DNA of 64,000 nt from Austropuccinia psidii (taxonomy: Eukaryota; Basidiomycota; Pucciniomycetes; Pucciniales; Sphaerophragmiaceae). Under the pieces are notes generated by a model. It had not been told where the DNA came from. It ran no database searches and was given only the letters and a program-made list of their open reading frames with translations. Location of the stretch: positions 12,550,451 through 12,614,450 of the forward strand of contig JALGQZ010000004.1 of NCBI GenBank assembly GCA_023105745.1. The letters run 5' to 3'. The position numbers and the translations under genes were made by a program. This document shows positions 35,534 to 47,496 of this stretch, piece after piece; the first letter of the stretch is position 1, and each line of letters opens with the position of its first letter.

Positions 35534-36973
35534 TGTCAGCCTGTGACTCAAAACTAGAGCACAAGCATGAAAGCCAAAATACCATAAATCAATGGTATAG
35601 CCAAGATACCACCAAAACATGGATCTGAGCCAAATTATCTCAAAAGGTATCAAAAAAAAGAGGAAACTCACCTCTTTCTGAAAATGTAAGTCCCATCCTC
35701 ATAGGACAAATGATAAAAAATTTATTCATGCTCAAAGTTATTGCTGAGCATAAACCTTAATTTTCACCTCTCATCTGAAATACAGAGTAAGAGGCTTAAC
35801 CCCATCAAATAGGTATGCAGAATGAAGCTCTCAGTCAGGGCTATCCAATGGTACCAGCCAAACTGAGCTAGTACCAGTATTACTTGAGTCATGGTCAAAT
35901 TCAGGCCAAATAAGGGTGAGCAAAACATTCACCTGTCATCTAACTTCTACAGTTTTAGTGTGGGATACCTGAAGTGGGGTCTTTTTGGAAAGGGCACAAT
36001 CAGGGCTATCTGATGGTGTCATCCATTTCCTCATATCTTAACTATAGCAGAAGTTATGGGGCAAACAAGCCCAATACAGCTTTTTGCCTAAACCACGCCT
36101 GTGTATAAAAATCTTGTACATGGCATACCTTTGCCACATTTAATGATAACCATATCAAATAGGGTACCATTGTGTAGAACACATACAGGGCTACACACTG
36201 GTTCAGTTATGAGGTTGATATCTCAAGAACTGACAAAGTTATAGCTGTTTCAAGGTCAAAATCTCACATTCTGACCAATACAGCTTTACCCTGGGATAAT
36301 ATCCCATAACCATGATTATGAGGTGTCAAACTGACAAAGAAGAATATTTATACTTCAATAACTCACAAGTGAGTCAATACTGGGGTCCCATACAGTTTCT
36401 GTACAGCATTCTACACGTCATACATGACAGAAGAGGGCTATGTGGTCCTCAAATGAAAATTTTCACCCTGTATTGGTGAAAACTGCACAGATGTGGTTTC
36501 AAAACCACATCTGAGCCCAATAAAGGCTATACAGGTCCTTCAAAACCACAAGCCTGTCTCAGAGAGTGAAAAATTCTTGACTTCCTCTATGTGGAAAGGT
36601 CTAACAGCCCTTGCATCCCATTTCAGGATAGAAAGGAGGCTTTTTACAGCCAGAAATGCTTTCCTCATCCTGCTCTTGAATACCCTATGTAGTAAACTGT
36701 CAAAAACAGCTTTACTCTTGGGTAATTAACAGGTATAATTATAATACTAATTATTGTAACCTTTATTATTGTAACCCAACAGGTAAAGCTGCACCCAGGG
36801 CTTTCAACAGCGCTCACCACCACTATATTTCATATAGTAAAGCCCTTTCATTAGTAAATTAAAACATCTTCAAACTCTTATAACTCTTTTTAATATCCTT
36901 TTTTACCGTTTCACAGTCATAGTTAAAAGTTGTAATCACATTTTAATACTCTTATCATAGACTCAGCCTGACA
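35534..36973 (+). repeat. LTR of copy C (family A, 1440 bp)
   Basis: It starts TGTCAGCC and ends CTGACA, and is clearly more diverged than the element A LTRs are from each other. The inner hairpin arms are preserved at 36488-36499 and 36502-36513, while the outer arm and the third hairpin have changed. Confidence 0.93.
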
Positions 36974-37018
36974 TTTTGGGGGCCTGGCCATATTTATTGA
37001 CCTTTTTGGACCTTATAA

Positions 37019-37562
37019 GTAAGTTTTTTCACTTATTTATCACTTTCTGACTATTTTTTTTTGCATTTTTTAGGTGTATTTTTCTTTAAATATATATATA
37101 TTATATATATATATATTCATTCAATTGGTCTATGTACCACCTTTTACTAATATTTTAAGAGTATCTGTCACGTGGTTAATACCCACAAGACCTTTATTTT
37201 TGGCCTGTTTTACATATAAAAACACATAAGCCATCAATAATTCCTGTATTTTTGATTAAATAAGGACACCTCTGACTGTAAAACTAACAGTTGAGGCGTG
37301 GTTAAGTGTATTATTGACTGAATTACACTTATAAAGATCACACTTGAAAACCACAAGTGAATCTGTGGGATACTGGTACACAAACATTGTAACAGGGTAC
37401 CAAAAGCTGTAATTCTGATGTGGAATTGTTAATTCAATTACACTGTCATTATTCATGGCATATTGTAGTAATATACAAGCCCAGTGGCCATTCTTAGATG
37501 TGCAAACATAATTTTAAGAAGCCGTAACTGACATAAGCCCTCTTTTTCCTACTTTGATCCAG
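37019..37562 (+). other. Leader intron of copy C
   Basis: The donor GTAAGT follows TTATAA, and the acceptor ATCCAG precedes TGGAAGGG. Joining A37018 to TG again makes ATG, followed by GAA GGG AAT. Donor, acceptor and phase match element A although the intron body has diverged. Confidence 0.62.
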
Positions 37563-37909
37563 TGGAAGGGAATTATATCCCACTTGAGAACCAGTCACAG
37601 GCCTACACACCGGTGACACCCTCAGAACCAGAGGGCAGCAAGGGCAAAGGAAAGAGGCACAGTGAAGGCCTGATTACAGCCAAGAAGTGGACACCAATAG
37701 CCACCCAGAGAAGTAGAAAACCACGAAACTCTGCATCAATACAAGGTAAACCAACCTTAAAAACTTGTACAGGGAAGATTACTATAATTAACCCAGTTGT
37801 AAGCTCTAAAGGTAAATTGCCCAAATCAGCAGACAAAAAATTTGTACAAGGCACAGTCAAAGGTAAATACCCTAAGAACAGAAAGTTTTTGACTGCTTGC
37901 AAACACTGA
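37563..37909 (+). pseudogene. ORF1 first exon of copy C
   Basis: The exon to 37862 is 300 nt, exactly as in element A. It is followed by GTAAAT and a 68-nt intron ending in the same CAG-AG tandem acceptor (37930 and 37932). Unspliced, the frame stops at 37907-37909. The ATG one base later would be followed by TAG within four codons, so restart translation would fail in this copy. The second exon lies beyond the inserted LTR and carries a stop. Confidence 0.6.
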
Positions 37910-37984
37910 TATGTCACCTGTATAGCTCAGAGACCTTGGCTTCCAAAGGAAACAGCCAGAGGACAGAGAAGTCCTGTCCAGAAC

Positions 37985-39805
37985 TGTAAGGTGTGGATAT
38001 GAAACTTTGATTAAAAATCAAGTACTTTTCCTGTCCTCAAAATTTGTATAAGGTAAAAATCAATTAAAAATAGTAAGAAATATTATCATAAGGAGAAAAC
38101 ACGCCAATTTTATTGTTTATAGCTTTATTAGTAAAGAACAATAATATTATAAAGATTTATTGTTTTACCAACAATAAAGATTTATCCAAAAATACTCTAC
38201 AAGAGATATTTAAGGCTACAAAAGAAATTTCTTCAAGAGAAATTTCAATTGGAATTAATTGAGCAAAGAACTGCAAGAAATTAATTAAAGAACAAAGTCT
38301 TTAAAAAGAATATTAAAGAGAAAACACTCCCACAAGTGACCAGAGTGAATTTGGAAACAAAGTGACAAAGCTAACAGTGATGAAAGATGCTTTAATTCAC
38401 TTTTGGGTTATTTCAGGGGTAAAAATGATTATAAGAGTTACCAACAATGATTATAATGATTTTTTCACGTGATTAAAAGGATTAAAATGATTTAAAAAGG
38501 GTGGTTGGAATCTTTTATTGATTGGTTTAACAATGTATAAACTAATTATAAAAGGAAAAGATTCTAACATGAAGAGAAAAGTGGGGCAAAGAAGACATTC
38601 TTTTATAGCCATCAATTTTCTTACTCAAAAAGTAAATTTTACTCTTGTCAGTTTTGAATAACAGTCTGACAACAGAAAAGCCAATTATGGCATCATTGAA
38701 CCCTGGTTTAGACCAAAAAGGGCTGGTTTAAGCCATTTTTAGCCATTTTAGACCCTTAAATCAGCCATTACTATAGTAATACCTGGTCTAGAGCCTTCAA
38801 AACACGTCAGAATGTGTGTAAGAGGCGTAGAAACCAGTTAAAGCTGTTGTTATTAACAGTTTTCTAACTTAAGGGTAGTTTTACCCTCTTGGCAACAGTT
38901 AAAACTGCCCTGGTTTGTATCAAAACCTCGTCATCAATTGAGTCACAGACCCTGTGACTCAATTCCAGGCCAAAAGTGATGAACTTTTGCGTGAATTTTG
39001 ACATCTCATGCCTGTCAGCAAGGATTTTGGGGGTCTGGCTCCCCCTTAGAGCTTGAGTTCCTTTCCCCCCCAATTTTAATCTTTCCAATTTATTTTTTCC
39101 TTTAATTCCTCATCATGTATTACACTAGCAATTTACATATTTAACTCAATTAAATTGTACAGTACTATAAAGTAATAATTGATACCTCATATGTGAATCA
39201 AAGCTCACTTATGTAATACACACGCACATTTTGACATTTCAATTGAATTCAATTGAAAATACTTCAATTCCTCATAACTTCTAAACTAAACACAACACCT
39301 CAATTTTAACACAAAAATTTATGGTTGACACCAGATGTGGTGTGAATTTAATTAAAGTTTTGAGGATTTCCAATTTTTGTATTGAAAATACTAAAAACTT
39401 GATTTAAGCTTATTTACAGTTGAGTTACAGATATTTCATCCAGAGGTGACCCCACTTTATTTCTTATGAGGAAGCCAATGGTGTGATAATTTCTTTATGT
39501 TTATTTATTGGATAAAAATTTATAATATATCTTATATAACTTTTTACCAAAAACATTTCAATTTCACAATTTTTATTAAAAATTCATTTTTACTTAATTT
39601 TTACAAATAAAAATAAAATTTCATAATTTTAAATTGTATTATAAATTTATTTTCAAATTATAATTAAATTTTGATTTTTAAATATAAATTTGTATTTATA
39701 TTTCAATTTTTTTTATAATATAAATAAATTTATTTTATTTATATTTGTATCTTAATTTATCTTTTGTGGTCTTTTGGGTATACAAAAATACCTCTAAGGC
39801 TCACA
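37985..39805 (-). repeat. Solo LTR of family B, reversed, inside copy C (1821 bp)
   Basis: It reads TGTAAGGTGTGG to AAGGCTCACA on the plus strand. It is flanked by perfect AGAAC duplications at 37980-37984 and 39806-39810. Removing it restores the family A sequence around CCAGAACCAGAAGACC. Confidence 0.93.
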
Positions 39806-40244
39806 AGAACCAGAAGACCTGGAAGAGGACAGTTTGGACACAGTGGTGGATGGCAAAACAATGATGGAGATAATATAAACCCTACCATTCACACTCTAAT
39901 TCAACAGGAACCTCAAACCAGAGGACTGGAAGGATATGGATCAAGTTCTTCAGCTCCACCAACTCCTCAAAGATTTGTTTCAATGGAGCATGGACAACAA
40001 GAGGTTGAACCTGGTATCTCACTGGGCAGAACTTGGAGCAAGTTTCCAGAAGATCTGGCTCAAAGACCTTATGGTAATGACCAAAGGTTGGAATCCTACC
40101 AGGAAGTTCAGACTCCTGGAGGCAAGGGCACAGAGGATAAGGGAGAATCAAGCCACTATCCAAGCTATATAAGAATGGTTAACCCAGACAGGGCCTACTC
40201 AGATTCCTTCAGGTTCACAAGGAGCAGGCCAAACCATCTCTCCA
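39806..40244 (+). pseudogene. Copy C remnant of the ORF1/gag overlap region
   Basis: The gag-pol frame is still open here (RTRRPGRGQFGHSGGW onward). The overlapping ORF1 frame is broken near 39876 but reopens ([19 protein letters not shown]). Homology to element A ends at CTCTCCAGT, about 40244. Confidence 0.75.
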
Positions 40245-40575
40245 GTCATTGTTGGGGATTGACTTCACGTTGCACCGCGGCCAGTATAAAATCATGTTTT
40301 AGTCGCGTTAGTGTCACTTTATAGTCACTGGATTTAGTGGGTCATGTCACGTCAGCGTCAAGACAACGTCAATTGTCACATGTGTCACATGAGAATGTCA
40401 CTCAAAGCCCAAACCCATTTCAACACTATTTGCAACGTTTGGGTAATTTCACATCATTGGCTTCTGCCTCCCCGATGCTTAGCATGCTTACATGCCCGCA
40501 CCGCCCTCCAGATGAGACTCCGACACTTCCCCCCATCTCTGTCCTCACCACTCCTTACGCTTTCACACCCCCGCC

Positions 40576-41275
40576 CTTACCATCCTTATGCTCGCGCAGT
40601 GCCCTCACAACATACTCCCGACACCACTTATTCTTATGCTTGTGTAGTGCCCTGCCAACACTGCTTACCATCCTTACGCTCGCAGAGTTCCCTCCCGCCA
40701 TGCTCCCGACACTGCTTACCATCCTTACGCTGGTGTAGTGCCCTCCCAACATGCTCCCAAAACTGCTTACCATCCTTACGCTCACGGAGTGCCCTCCCGA
40801 CACCACTTATCCTTACGCTTGTGTAGTGCCCTCCCGACATGCTCCCGACACCACTTATCCTTACACTTGTGTAGTGCCCTCCCAACATGCCTCCGACACA
40901 GCTTACCATCCTTGCGCTCGCAGAGTGCCCTCCTGACATGCCTCCAACACAGCTTACCATCCTTACGCTCGCGGAGTGCCCTCCTGACATGCTCCCGACA
41001 CAGCTTACCATCCTTAGGATTGCGCAGTGCCCTCCCGACATGCCTCTGACACAGCTTACCATCCTTACGCTCGCGGAGTGCCCTCCCGACATGCTCCTGA
41101 CACTGCTTACCATCCTTATGCTTGCGGAGTGCCCTCCCGACACTGCTTACCATCCTTATGTTCGCGGAATTCCCTCCCAACACTGCTTACCATCCTTACG
41201 CTTGTGGAGTGCCCTCCTTATGCTCGCGCAGTGCCCTCCCAACATGCTCCTGACACCACTTATCCTTACGGTTCC
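40576..41275. repeat. Minisatellite, 48- and 51-bp units, GC-rich
   Basis: About 14 degenerate tandem units contain CATGCTCCCGACAC, then ATCCTTACGCT and GAGTGCCCTCC. The two unit types differ by 3 bp. Because both lengths are multiples of three, long frames appear in several plus and minus frames at once; I treat these as artefacts. The array is rich in CpG, unlike the AT-rich DNA on either side. Confidence 0.88.
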
Positions 41276-41439
41276 TTATTAAACCCATAGTGTATGGTGG
41301 CTTGTTGGTGCACACGATGAACGCAATTGCCGAAATATGGTGAGTGGCCTTCTCCGTCAACAGGACCCAAGGGGAAATTGGTCAGTATATTCACAAAGTT
41401 GTGGTTAGGGTTTAAATCATGAGACTCACAAATTCAAAC

Positions 41440-42028
41440 TGTTAGCTGGCACCTCTTTCGTGGCTTCCAGACTAAAATACTAGGAATTTAATAAACTAAT
41501 TGAGAGTGGAATACTATTATTTGAAGTAATAGACACGTCACTTGGTTTTAATATGATGTACTTGTTGGAATTAAGGCTTCAACAGTAGTAATAATTTGTA
41601 AAAGTGAATTTAATCACTTTAAAGGTGAGAGTGCTAATATTTCTAAAATAAAATGTAAGTAATTTTAAATGTAAAAATATAATTGGTAAGAGCTCTGAGG
41701 ATTAATTCAGAGAGAATTAATCCTCTTTAAATGTTGTATCTACAAATTTGAAATCAAAATAATTTGAAATAATTCTGTTTCGAAAGAAGAAAGATTTGCT
41801 ATGGTGACAGGAGCAAATGTAACAACAAAATTAATGACATAGTGGGAGCATATACTATGACATATTTAGGAATCAGTCATAGCAACAAGAATTAATTCAA
41901 ATTATAATAATATGAATTCTAAGTATTTGAAATTTATAAAAAATAATAAAAGAAAATGAGACAAAATCTTAAAGAAAGTGATTGGGGTCTGTATAGCAGG
42001 TAAAGGTTTACATGCTTGCAGGCTCACA
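41440..42028 (-). repeat. Element E LTR (left copy)
   Basis: This 589-bp direct repeat is bounded by TGTTAG and CTCACA on the plus strand. It pairs with 43542-44130. Confidence 0.9.
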
Positions 42029-42061
42029 TTTGGTAATACTAAAAAAAATGATAAGTGTAAT

Positions 42062-43278
42062 TTACAAGTAATAACAACTGTATTTATGTATAATTTTCAT
42101 GAAAACATCTTGAGTTTTTGAATCATTAAAATAAAGTTCTTCTCTTGTTGTGCAATCTGAATCATAGAAACTGTTACAAATTTGTATTTCTTCTTTGTTT
42201 AGAAATTTAAAATAAAATAATTGTTTGTGTTTTTTTATTTCTTCAATGTAATTGTTCAATTCGTTATAGTCTTTATTTGGAAAAAATAATTTATCAATGT
42301 TTATCGCACTATCTATATCTATTGTAATGTTCTTTAAAGTTTTTAATATTGTTTCCTTTAGTGTTGTAGATTGCCCGATTGTCCTCTTCAATATAAATCT
42401 TTGAATTTCATTTTTTATTTTAATTGCTTTTTCTTTATTTTTAGTAATGGTCGCATCTATTGTTTCAAATTCAATTCTGTTGATACTGGAGCTAGCACGA
42501 CTTGTATTAAGTTGTACTTTTTTTCTTCTTTATTATAGATCTCATTATTATTCGTGTCAGGTTGATTACAGCTCAAAGGTCTGTTATCATTACTAATTGT
42601 TGTTTTTGTATTAGTACTGGGATTTTTATCCTTCTCCATAGTTTTCGCATTGAACTTTTGACTATCAAAATTAATACTGTACCCTTCTCTAGAAAAATTC
42701 TTCTTGGTTGGAATAGAAGTAGCAATAGGCAGAGGAGCAGAGCTATTTTGTAGGGATCCAGACTCGTACGTGAAGTGAGATTGTCTATTAATATCAGGAT
42801 CAGGAACGAAGGGCTTGAACACAGTGTTTTAAGCTGTATTTGATGAGGAGTTGGTAATATTATTTCTACTCCTATGTTCCGGAGCTGTATTGGTTGCTGA
42901 ATCATCAATGGAGTTTGATGTATCTTGTGTTTTTTGCTTTGTTGTTATGGTTTTTTGATCTTTACTACTATATTGAGACCCTGTAGGTTGAATGGATCTT
43001 GAACACAATTCATCAGTTGTTTTGGGACTTCTAGATTGAATCTTTGCTGTAGGAGACCGTGATAAACTATCATAACTACAAGATTTTCCTTGGAAATGGT
43101 CTTTTTTCCAGGCTTCCGACCGAGCTGTAGGCTTCTTTTCCCGATGACGAGAGGTAGAATTGCTTAAAGAATAGTTACTGGTCATCATCTTGGATAGATG
43201 ACCAGTAAAAATGCTTATGTCTTTCATGAACAAAGACAGGCGTTGAAAAGCTTTGATTTCAGGGGGGGCCATGGTCAT
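42062..43278 (-). pseudogene. Element E Gag-like protein, interrupted
   Basis: From ATG 43278 the product starts MTMAPPEIKAFQRLSLF and continues as a very Ser/Lys/Asn-rich basic region. One in-frame TAA (42829-42831) interrupts it, and a shift near 42480 leads into a helical C-terminal part (IDSAINIDKLFF, NYIEEIKKHKQLFYF) ending at 42062. The total would be about 400 residues. I infer a Gag-like role from composition, its position between LTRs and the absence of other genes; no zinc knuckle is present. Confidence 0.45.
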
Positions 43279-43541
43279 CAAAACTTGATTGTTGTTGTGG
43301 GAGGATGTTACTGATGGCTCCAACAAGATTTAGAGAAAAATAGCTTTGGTATTAAGTCTTCAAAGCTGTAGAATAAGAATCAAAAAGGGAATCAGGATTG
43401 TAACGTTGATTCTTGATTTTTGACGGAAGAGTCAGTTATAGAAAAGCTATATATTATTAATTAGGTATTCCGACGTCTAATTAATTTATTAGATGTAATT
43501 AATTAATTAATCAAGTCTAATATAAATTTTAATATATTAAA

Positions 43542-44130
43542 TGTTAGCTGGCGCCTCTTTCGTGGCTTCCAGACTAAAATACTAGGAATTTAATAAACTA
43601 ATTGAGAGTGGAATACTATTATTTGAAGTAATAGACACGTCACTTGGTTTTAATATGATGTACTTGTTGGAATTAAGGCTTCAACAGTAGTAATAATTTG
43701 TAAAAGTGAATTTAATCACTTTAAAGGTGAAAGCGCTAATATTTCTAAAATAAAATGTAATTAATTTTAAATGTAAAAATATAATTGGTAAGAGCTCTGA
43801 GGATTATATCAGAGAGAATTAATCCTCTTTAAATGTTGTATCTACAAATTTGAAATCAAAATAATGTGAAATAATTCTGTTTCGAAAGAAGAAAGACTTG
43901 CTATGGTGACAGGATCAAATGTAACAACAAAATTAATGACATAGTGGGAGCATATACTATGGCATATTTAGGAATCAGTCATAGCAACAAGAATTAATTC
44001 AAATTATAATAATATGAATTCTAAGTATTTGAAATTTATAAAAAATAATAAAAGAAAATGAGACAAAATCTTAAAGAAAGTGATTGGGGTCTGTATAGCA
44101 GGTAAAGGTTTACATGCTTGCAGGCTCACA
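43542..44130 (-). repeat. Element E LTR (right copy)
   Basis: This 589-bp direct repeat has the same ends as 41440-42028. It is followed directly by the target duplication CAAAC. Confidence 0.9.
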
Positions 44131-44135
44131 CAAAC

Positions 44136-44684
44136 CTAATAAGTGAACTATTTAAGACAAGAATTGTGTCTCCTGTTTCCCTGAAAAAACCAGTTCATTT
44201 CATATCATTTAAATGGAACACTTTGCTTAGTCCTTACCTCATGAGCGTTGAATAGTTCAAAAGTTGACTTTAGTAGGTTTCTCACTAGTAAACTTTATTC
44301 AATGTCTCACAGGGAAGTGCTTTCTTTTGAATGAGATGAAATAATTTGCAACACATTGCCTCCTTCAATTTCCCAACAGATTATATTTTGCAAATCCAAT
44401 ACAATTTCAATAGAAGGTTCCAAGTCTGTTGATGCACAGGTTTATTTTGGTCAGCTTGTGGTTCTAAAATGTATTTTTTCTAGAATATTCAATAACACTT
44501 AATCTTCTTTAAGTTGATATTTAACTTCTTTCTCACTCAAATATTCACTCAAAATGAATCAATTATTTTAAACTTATTTTACTTCCACCTTTTTTCTTCA
44601 ATTTGGATCTTTTTATTCAAATATTTTCAAACAAGTTATCAATCAACTGGTCACCATCTATTTGCTTAATAAGCTACCTCCGCG
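44136..44684. other. Unassigned AT-rich upstream region
   Basis: No repeat family, tRNA or credible reading frame was seen. It lies directly upstream of the ATG at 44685 and probably contains the promoter of that gene, but no clear TATA box stands out. Confidence 0.4.
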
Positions 44685-46918
44685 ATGGCCCAAACCCCGG
44701 GAAATTCAACTGAATTCAATGAACGACCAACTTCAGCCCCAGAGAGTGGAAGTGAAATCTCTGATATTGCCAGTAGTCGTGAATTAGGCATTGAAGTAGA
44801 GAGCCAGTCACATGAAGATAATAAAGATCCACAAGTTCTTCCAGAATGTGAGTATGCATCCATCTTGAATATTTTAAATCTCTCAAAACCTGATATTGTG
44901 TCATAGCCTTTATTTCAGGTCAGCCTCCAAGCTCTCAGAAACCAATATTAAAAGCTATGAGAAGGAAAAGACTGTTGAACCTTGTGAACCGACAGAAGAT
45001 TATGGGCAAGATGATGTAATTTTCAGTGGGAAGGTGGAAATTATATCCAAGGAACAATTTGTCTCCAACTTTGCTCAAACTATCCCAAGGCTCAAAAAAA
45101 TTCAAAATGATAGTAACATTCCTGATTATGTGCGTCAAAAGATTGCTGAAGCCATGAGCCTCCTCAAAATGGATTTGAACCATAAGTCCATTAATAGTTA
45201 AAAAAAAAATTGATAAAAATAGCTGCTTACAATATATGGGCAGGTGTGGAGGTGGGAGAATCTCTACCTGAAGGATCTCGAGTTGTAATTGGATTTCCAG
45301 GCAAAGGATTAGGAAAAAGACCAAATATACATGCGACCAAAAAAACAAACAAAAAATGCCGTACCTTTGAAGCCTTAAAGGATTCTTGGGATCAAGGTGA
45401 TGAAATGATCACTGTTGAAGTGGACCATATTGATAATGAACCTCTGCATACTGAACCCCCCCATACTCAATGAAACAATCCATGATGAAGCTCCACATAC
45501 TGAAAGCCCCCTGATACTCAATGAAACAATCCATGATGAAATCCCTCCAGCCTCTCCTTGGAATATTCAAGCCTTTCAAGAAAGGGAGACAATTAAACAT
45601 GATACAATGGGATGAGATATGACTGATATAATTACTGACCCTGAGCCCGAAGTGTCATCTTCTGCTAATTTTCAAGGAATATTTTTATCCCGCATGGAAG
45701 AGTTTTCAGGCATTTTGAATTATCATTCCAATATTACTCAACAATCATGGAAAAGGGGGCTTGATAATATCAATAGTATTTACAAAAATCAATGGGACAA
45801 TTTACCAACAGAGGATGCTCATACATTCCTGCCCATTGGTATTAAGGTGATTAGTAACCAAAAGCTTAAAATGTCGGCCTGGCTGGAGAACCTTGAGATG
45901 GCAGGTGAGTTTTATCTTTGTGCATTATACATGATTATTGGCTGTTGACTGGTGATATAAATTGCAATATACAGGGTTAGAGCTTTTTAAGCCAACAGAA
46001 ACAGAAGTGTTTTTTGATAAAAACATTTGGAATCTCAAATTGATGAAGGAATCAGCTAAACCTCCAGATAATCTCCCAAAATCTGAACACTCCTTCTTCA
46101 AAATGGTTAAGAGCCTTCTTTACCCCACAAATCCAGTTAAACATCTTTGGGCAAATGTTATGTTTGAATCCATTAGTTTAGTCTCATACGATGTGATTGC
46201 ACCCAAACCATATGTTGCACCAACATCAAATTCAACCAATCCTCTTGGACTCGCACGGGGAGCAGTTGAATACCTTGCCTCCTGCTGGAGTAAATCAAAG
46301 TAACATGCAACAAAACTCAGCATTGAAGGTGGTGGGGCTGACAATGAGATATCCACAAAGCTGCACAAGAACCTGGAGGATCTAATGGATACAGTTATCC
46401 ATTTGAGGATTGCGTACAACATGGTATGTGCACATACAAAAGTCAAAGTTAATGGAATCAAAGGCAAACTCATGAGCTCAAACAAAAATGAGGCCATCAA
46501 AGATCTTTTGACGTGTCACAAGAATCTTGGAATAAATTGGATTTGCTATGGTATATTAGCAGCATTCTGTACGGCAGGGGTTTGTGGTTTGATGATATGC
46601 TCAGATGACTGGAGAACAAGCTCAGTTAAAGGGGCTTTATCACTAATTGACATTTCCAAAAAACTTTCAGAGGGTAAAAATCTAGTGGAGCCAGTTTGGC
46701 TACGTACTAATAAGTATATATGTAATTTACTGAATAAATGTTTCTTCTCATCAGAGTCTTTTAACCCCACTGTACCTCTTAGATTTGAATTTGCACAATG
46801 CTTAGTATTAAACTTTGGTGATGCCTGGGTGGCAAAGCGCGGTCTTGGTTCAGGTGATGAGGTCACATTGACTGTACCCAGGTCTGCTAAAATTACAACC
46901 AGGATTGACCCTTTTTAG
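44685..46918 (+). pseudogene. Decayed four-exon gene of unknown function, about 680 codons
   Basis: Four exons join in phase: 44685-44847, 44924-45196, 45244-45904 and 45975-46918. The introns are short (76, 47 and 70 nt) and start GTGAGT, GTTAAA and GTGAGT. The N-terminal third is acidic and Ser/Glu-rich. The C-terminal part looks globular (WANVMFESISLVSYDV, LGLARGAVEYLASCW, NWICYGILAAFCTAGVCGL, FEFAQCLVLNFGDAWVAK), with one hydrophobic stretch that could be a membrane or core helix. Damage consists of an indel at the C-run near 45460, TGA 45613-45615 and TAA 46301-46303. I recall similar high-copy proteins in A. psidii, unverified; no known domain is recognised. Confidence 0.55.
45466..45542 (+). 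repeat. Short in-gene duplication
   Basis: ACTCAATGAAACAATCCATG (then ATGAA) occurs twice, about 57 bp apart, within the Glu/Pro-rich part of the gene. It encodes ILNETIHDE twice. Confidence 0.7.
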
Positions 46919-47496
46919 ATTCGCTTTGTACTAGATAGATTGTAATTGAATTTCGCAAAGTCATTTATGAATTGATTAATAGTGAATACCTATCCTACTA
47001 CTGACTGGATGCCACAGTATGAATACCAATAGTAATTGTACGGCAGCATGCCTCTGTACACCATTGAAAATACTCCAACAAGACACAAGCTGAGTCAGGC
47101 AGTTGTGCGTGCAAGTAGCACACATGGGGGCATTGCAGGAGGTCGCGTTTATCACTTCCCGCCAGCCCATAATAGGCCAAATGTTCCTGTGTCTTTCAAG
47201 AGGACTAGGATAACTAGGGATCCGCAGCAGGATCCATATTGCATTTGCGTGTGCTTGCAATATTCCAAATGGTTGGATTGGAAAGTGATTGCATAGGAAC
47301 ATCAATATGTCAAATTGAACAATGCACTAGCCACTGCAATTTTGAGGTTCAGGTATTTGGGAATGCAAATTTGTGAAGGTCAGGTGTGATCTTTCTTTTT
47401 AGCTGCAATTAAAAAAGATTCATTGACCACAATTCAATTTAGGTGATATTAATAAATCAGTAATCATTTGGTTTCATTTCATTTTCACCTGCAAGC
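46919..47496. other. Unassigned stretch between two relic genes
   Basis: A plus-strand frame at 47036-47296 has no ATG at its start and no recognised motif. No repeat boundary was seen. Confidence 0.4.

Larger units (their letters stand above)
35534..40244 (+). mobile_element. Copy C: partial family A retrotransposon with a nested family B solo LTR
   Basis: It has a complete 5' LTR, leader, first ORF1 exon and the start of the gag frame. It stops at about 40244, where family A sequence gives way to unrelated GC-richer DNA. A family B solo LTR splits it at 37985-39805 and the reading continues on both sides. Pol and the 3' LTR are absent. Relative to element A it has a 15-nt in-frame deletion near 40065 and a stop in the ORF1 frame (ATA ATA TAA) near 39876. 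Confidence 0.88.
41440..44130 (-). mobile_element. Non-autonomous, Gag-only LTR element E (2691 bp)
   Basis: Two direct repeats of 589 bp (41440-42028 and 43542-44130) bound a 1.5-kb interior. Perfect CAAAC duplications flank the element at 41435-41439 and 44131-44135. The LTRs differ at about ten sites by eye. The only coding potential is on the minus strand. In that orientation the LTR starts TGTGAGCC, as family B does, and ends CTAACA. There is no RT, integrase or protease, so mobility would depend on another element. I could not identify a convincing primer site or polypurine tract in either orientation. Confidence 0.85.

Noticed and set aside
40337..41290. Several frames of 80-169 codons on both strands
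   Set aside because: They arise because 48- and 51-bp repeat units are multiples of three; no ATG-started unique sequence or domain.
46301..46326. Possible 21-nt intron removing the stop in the unknown gene
   Set aside because: GTAACA to CTCAG is in phase but far shorter than the other introns here (47-76 nt); a nonsense mutation is simpler.
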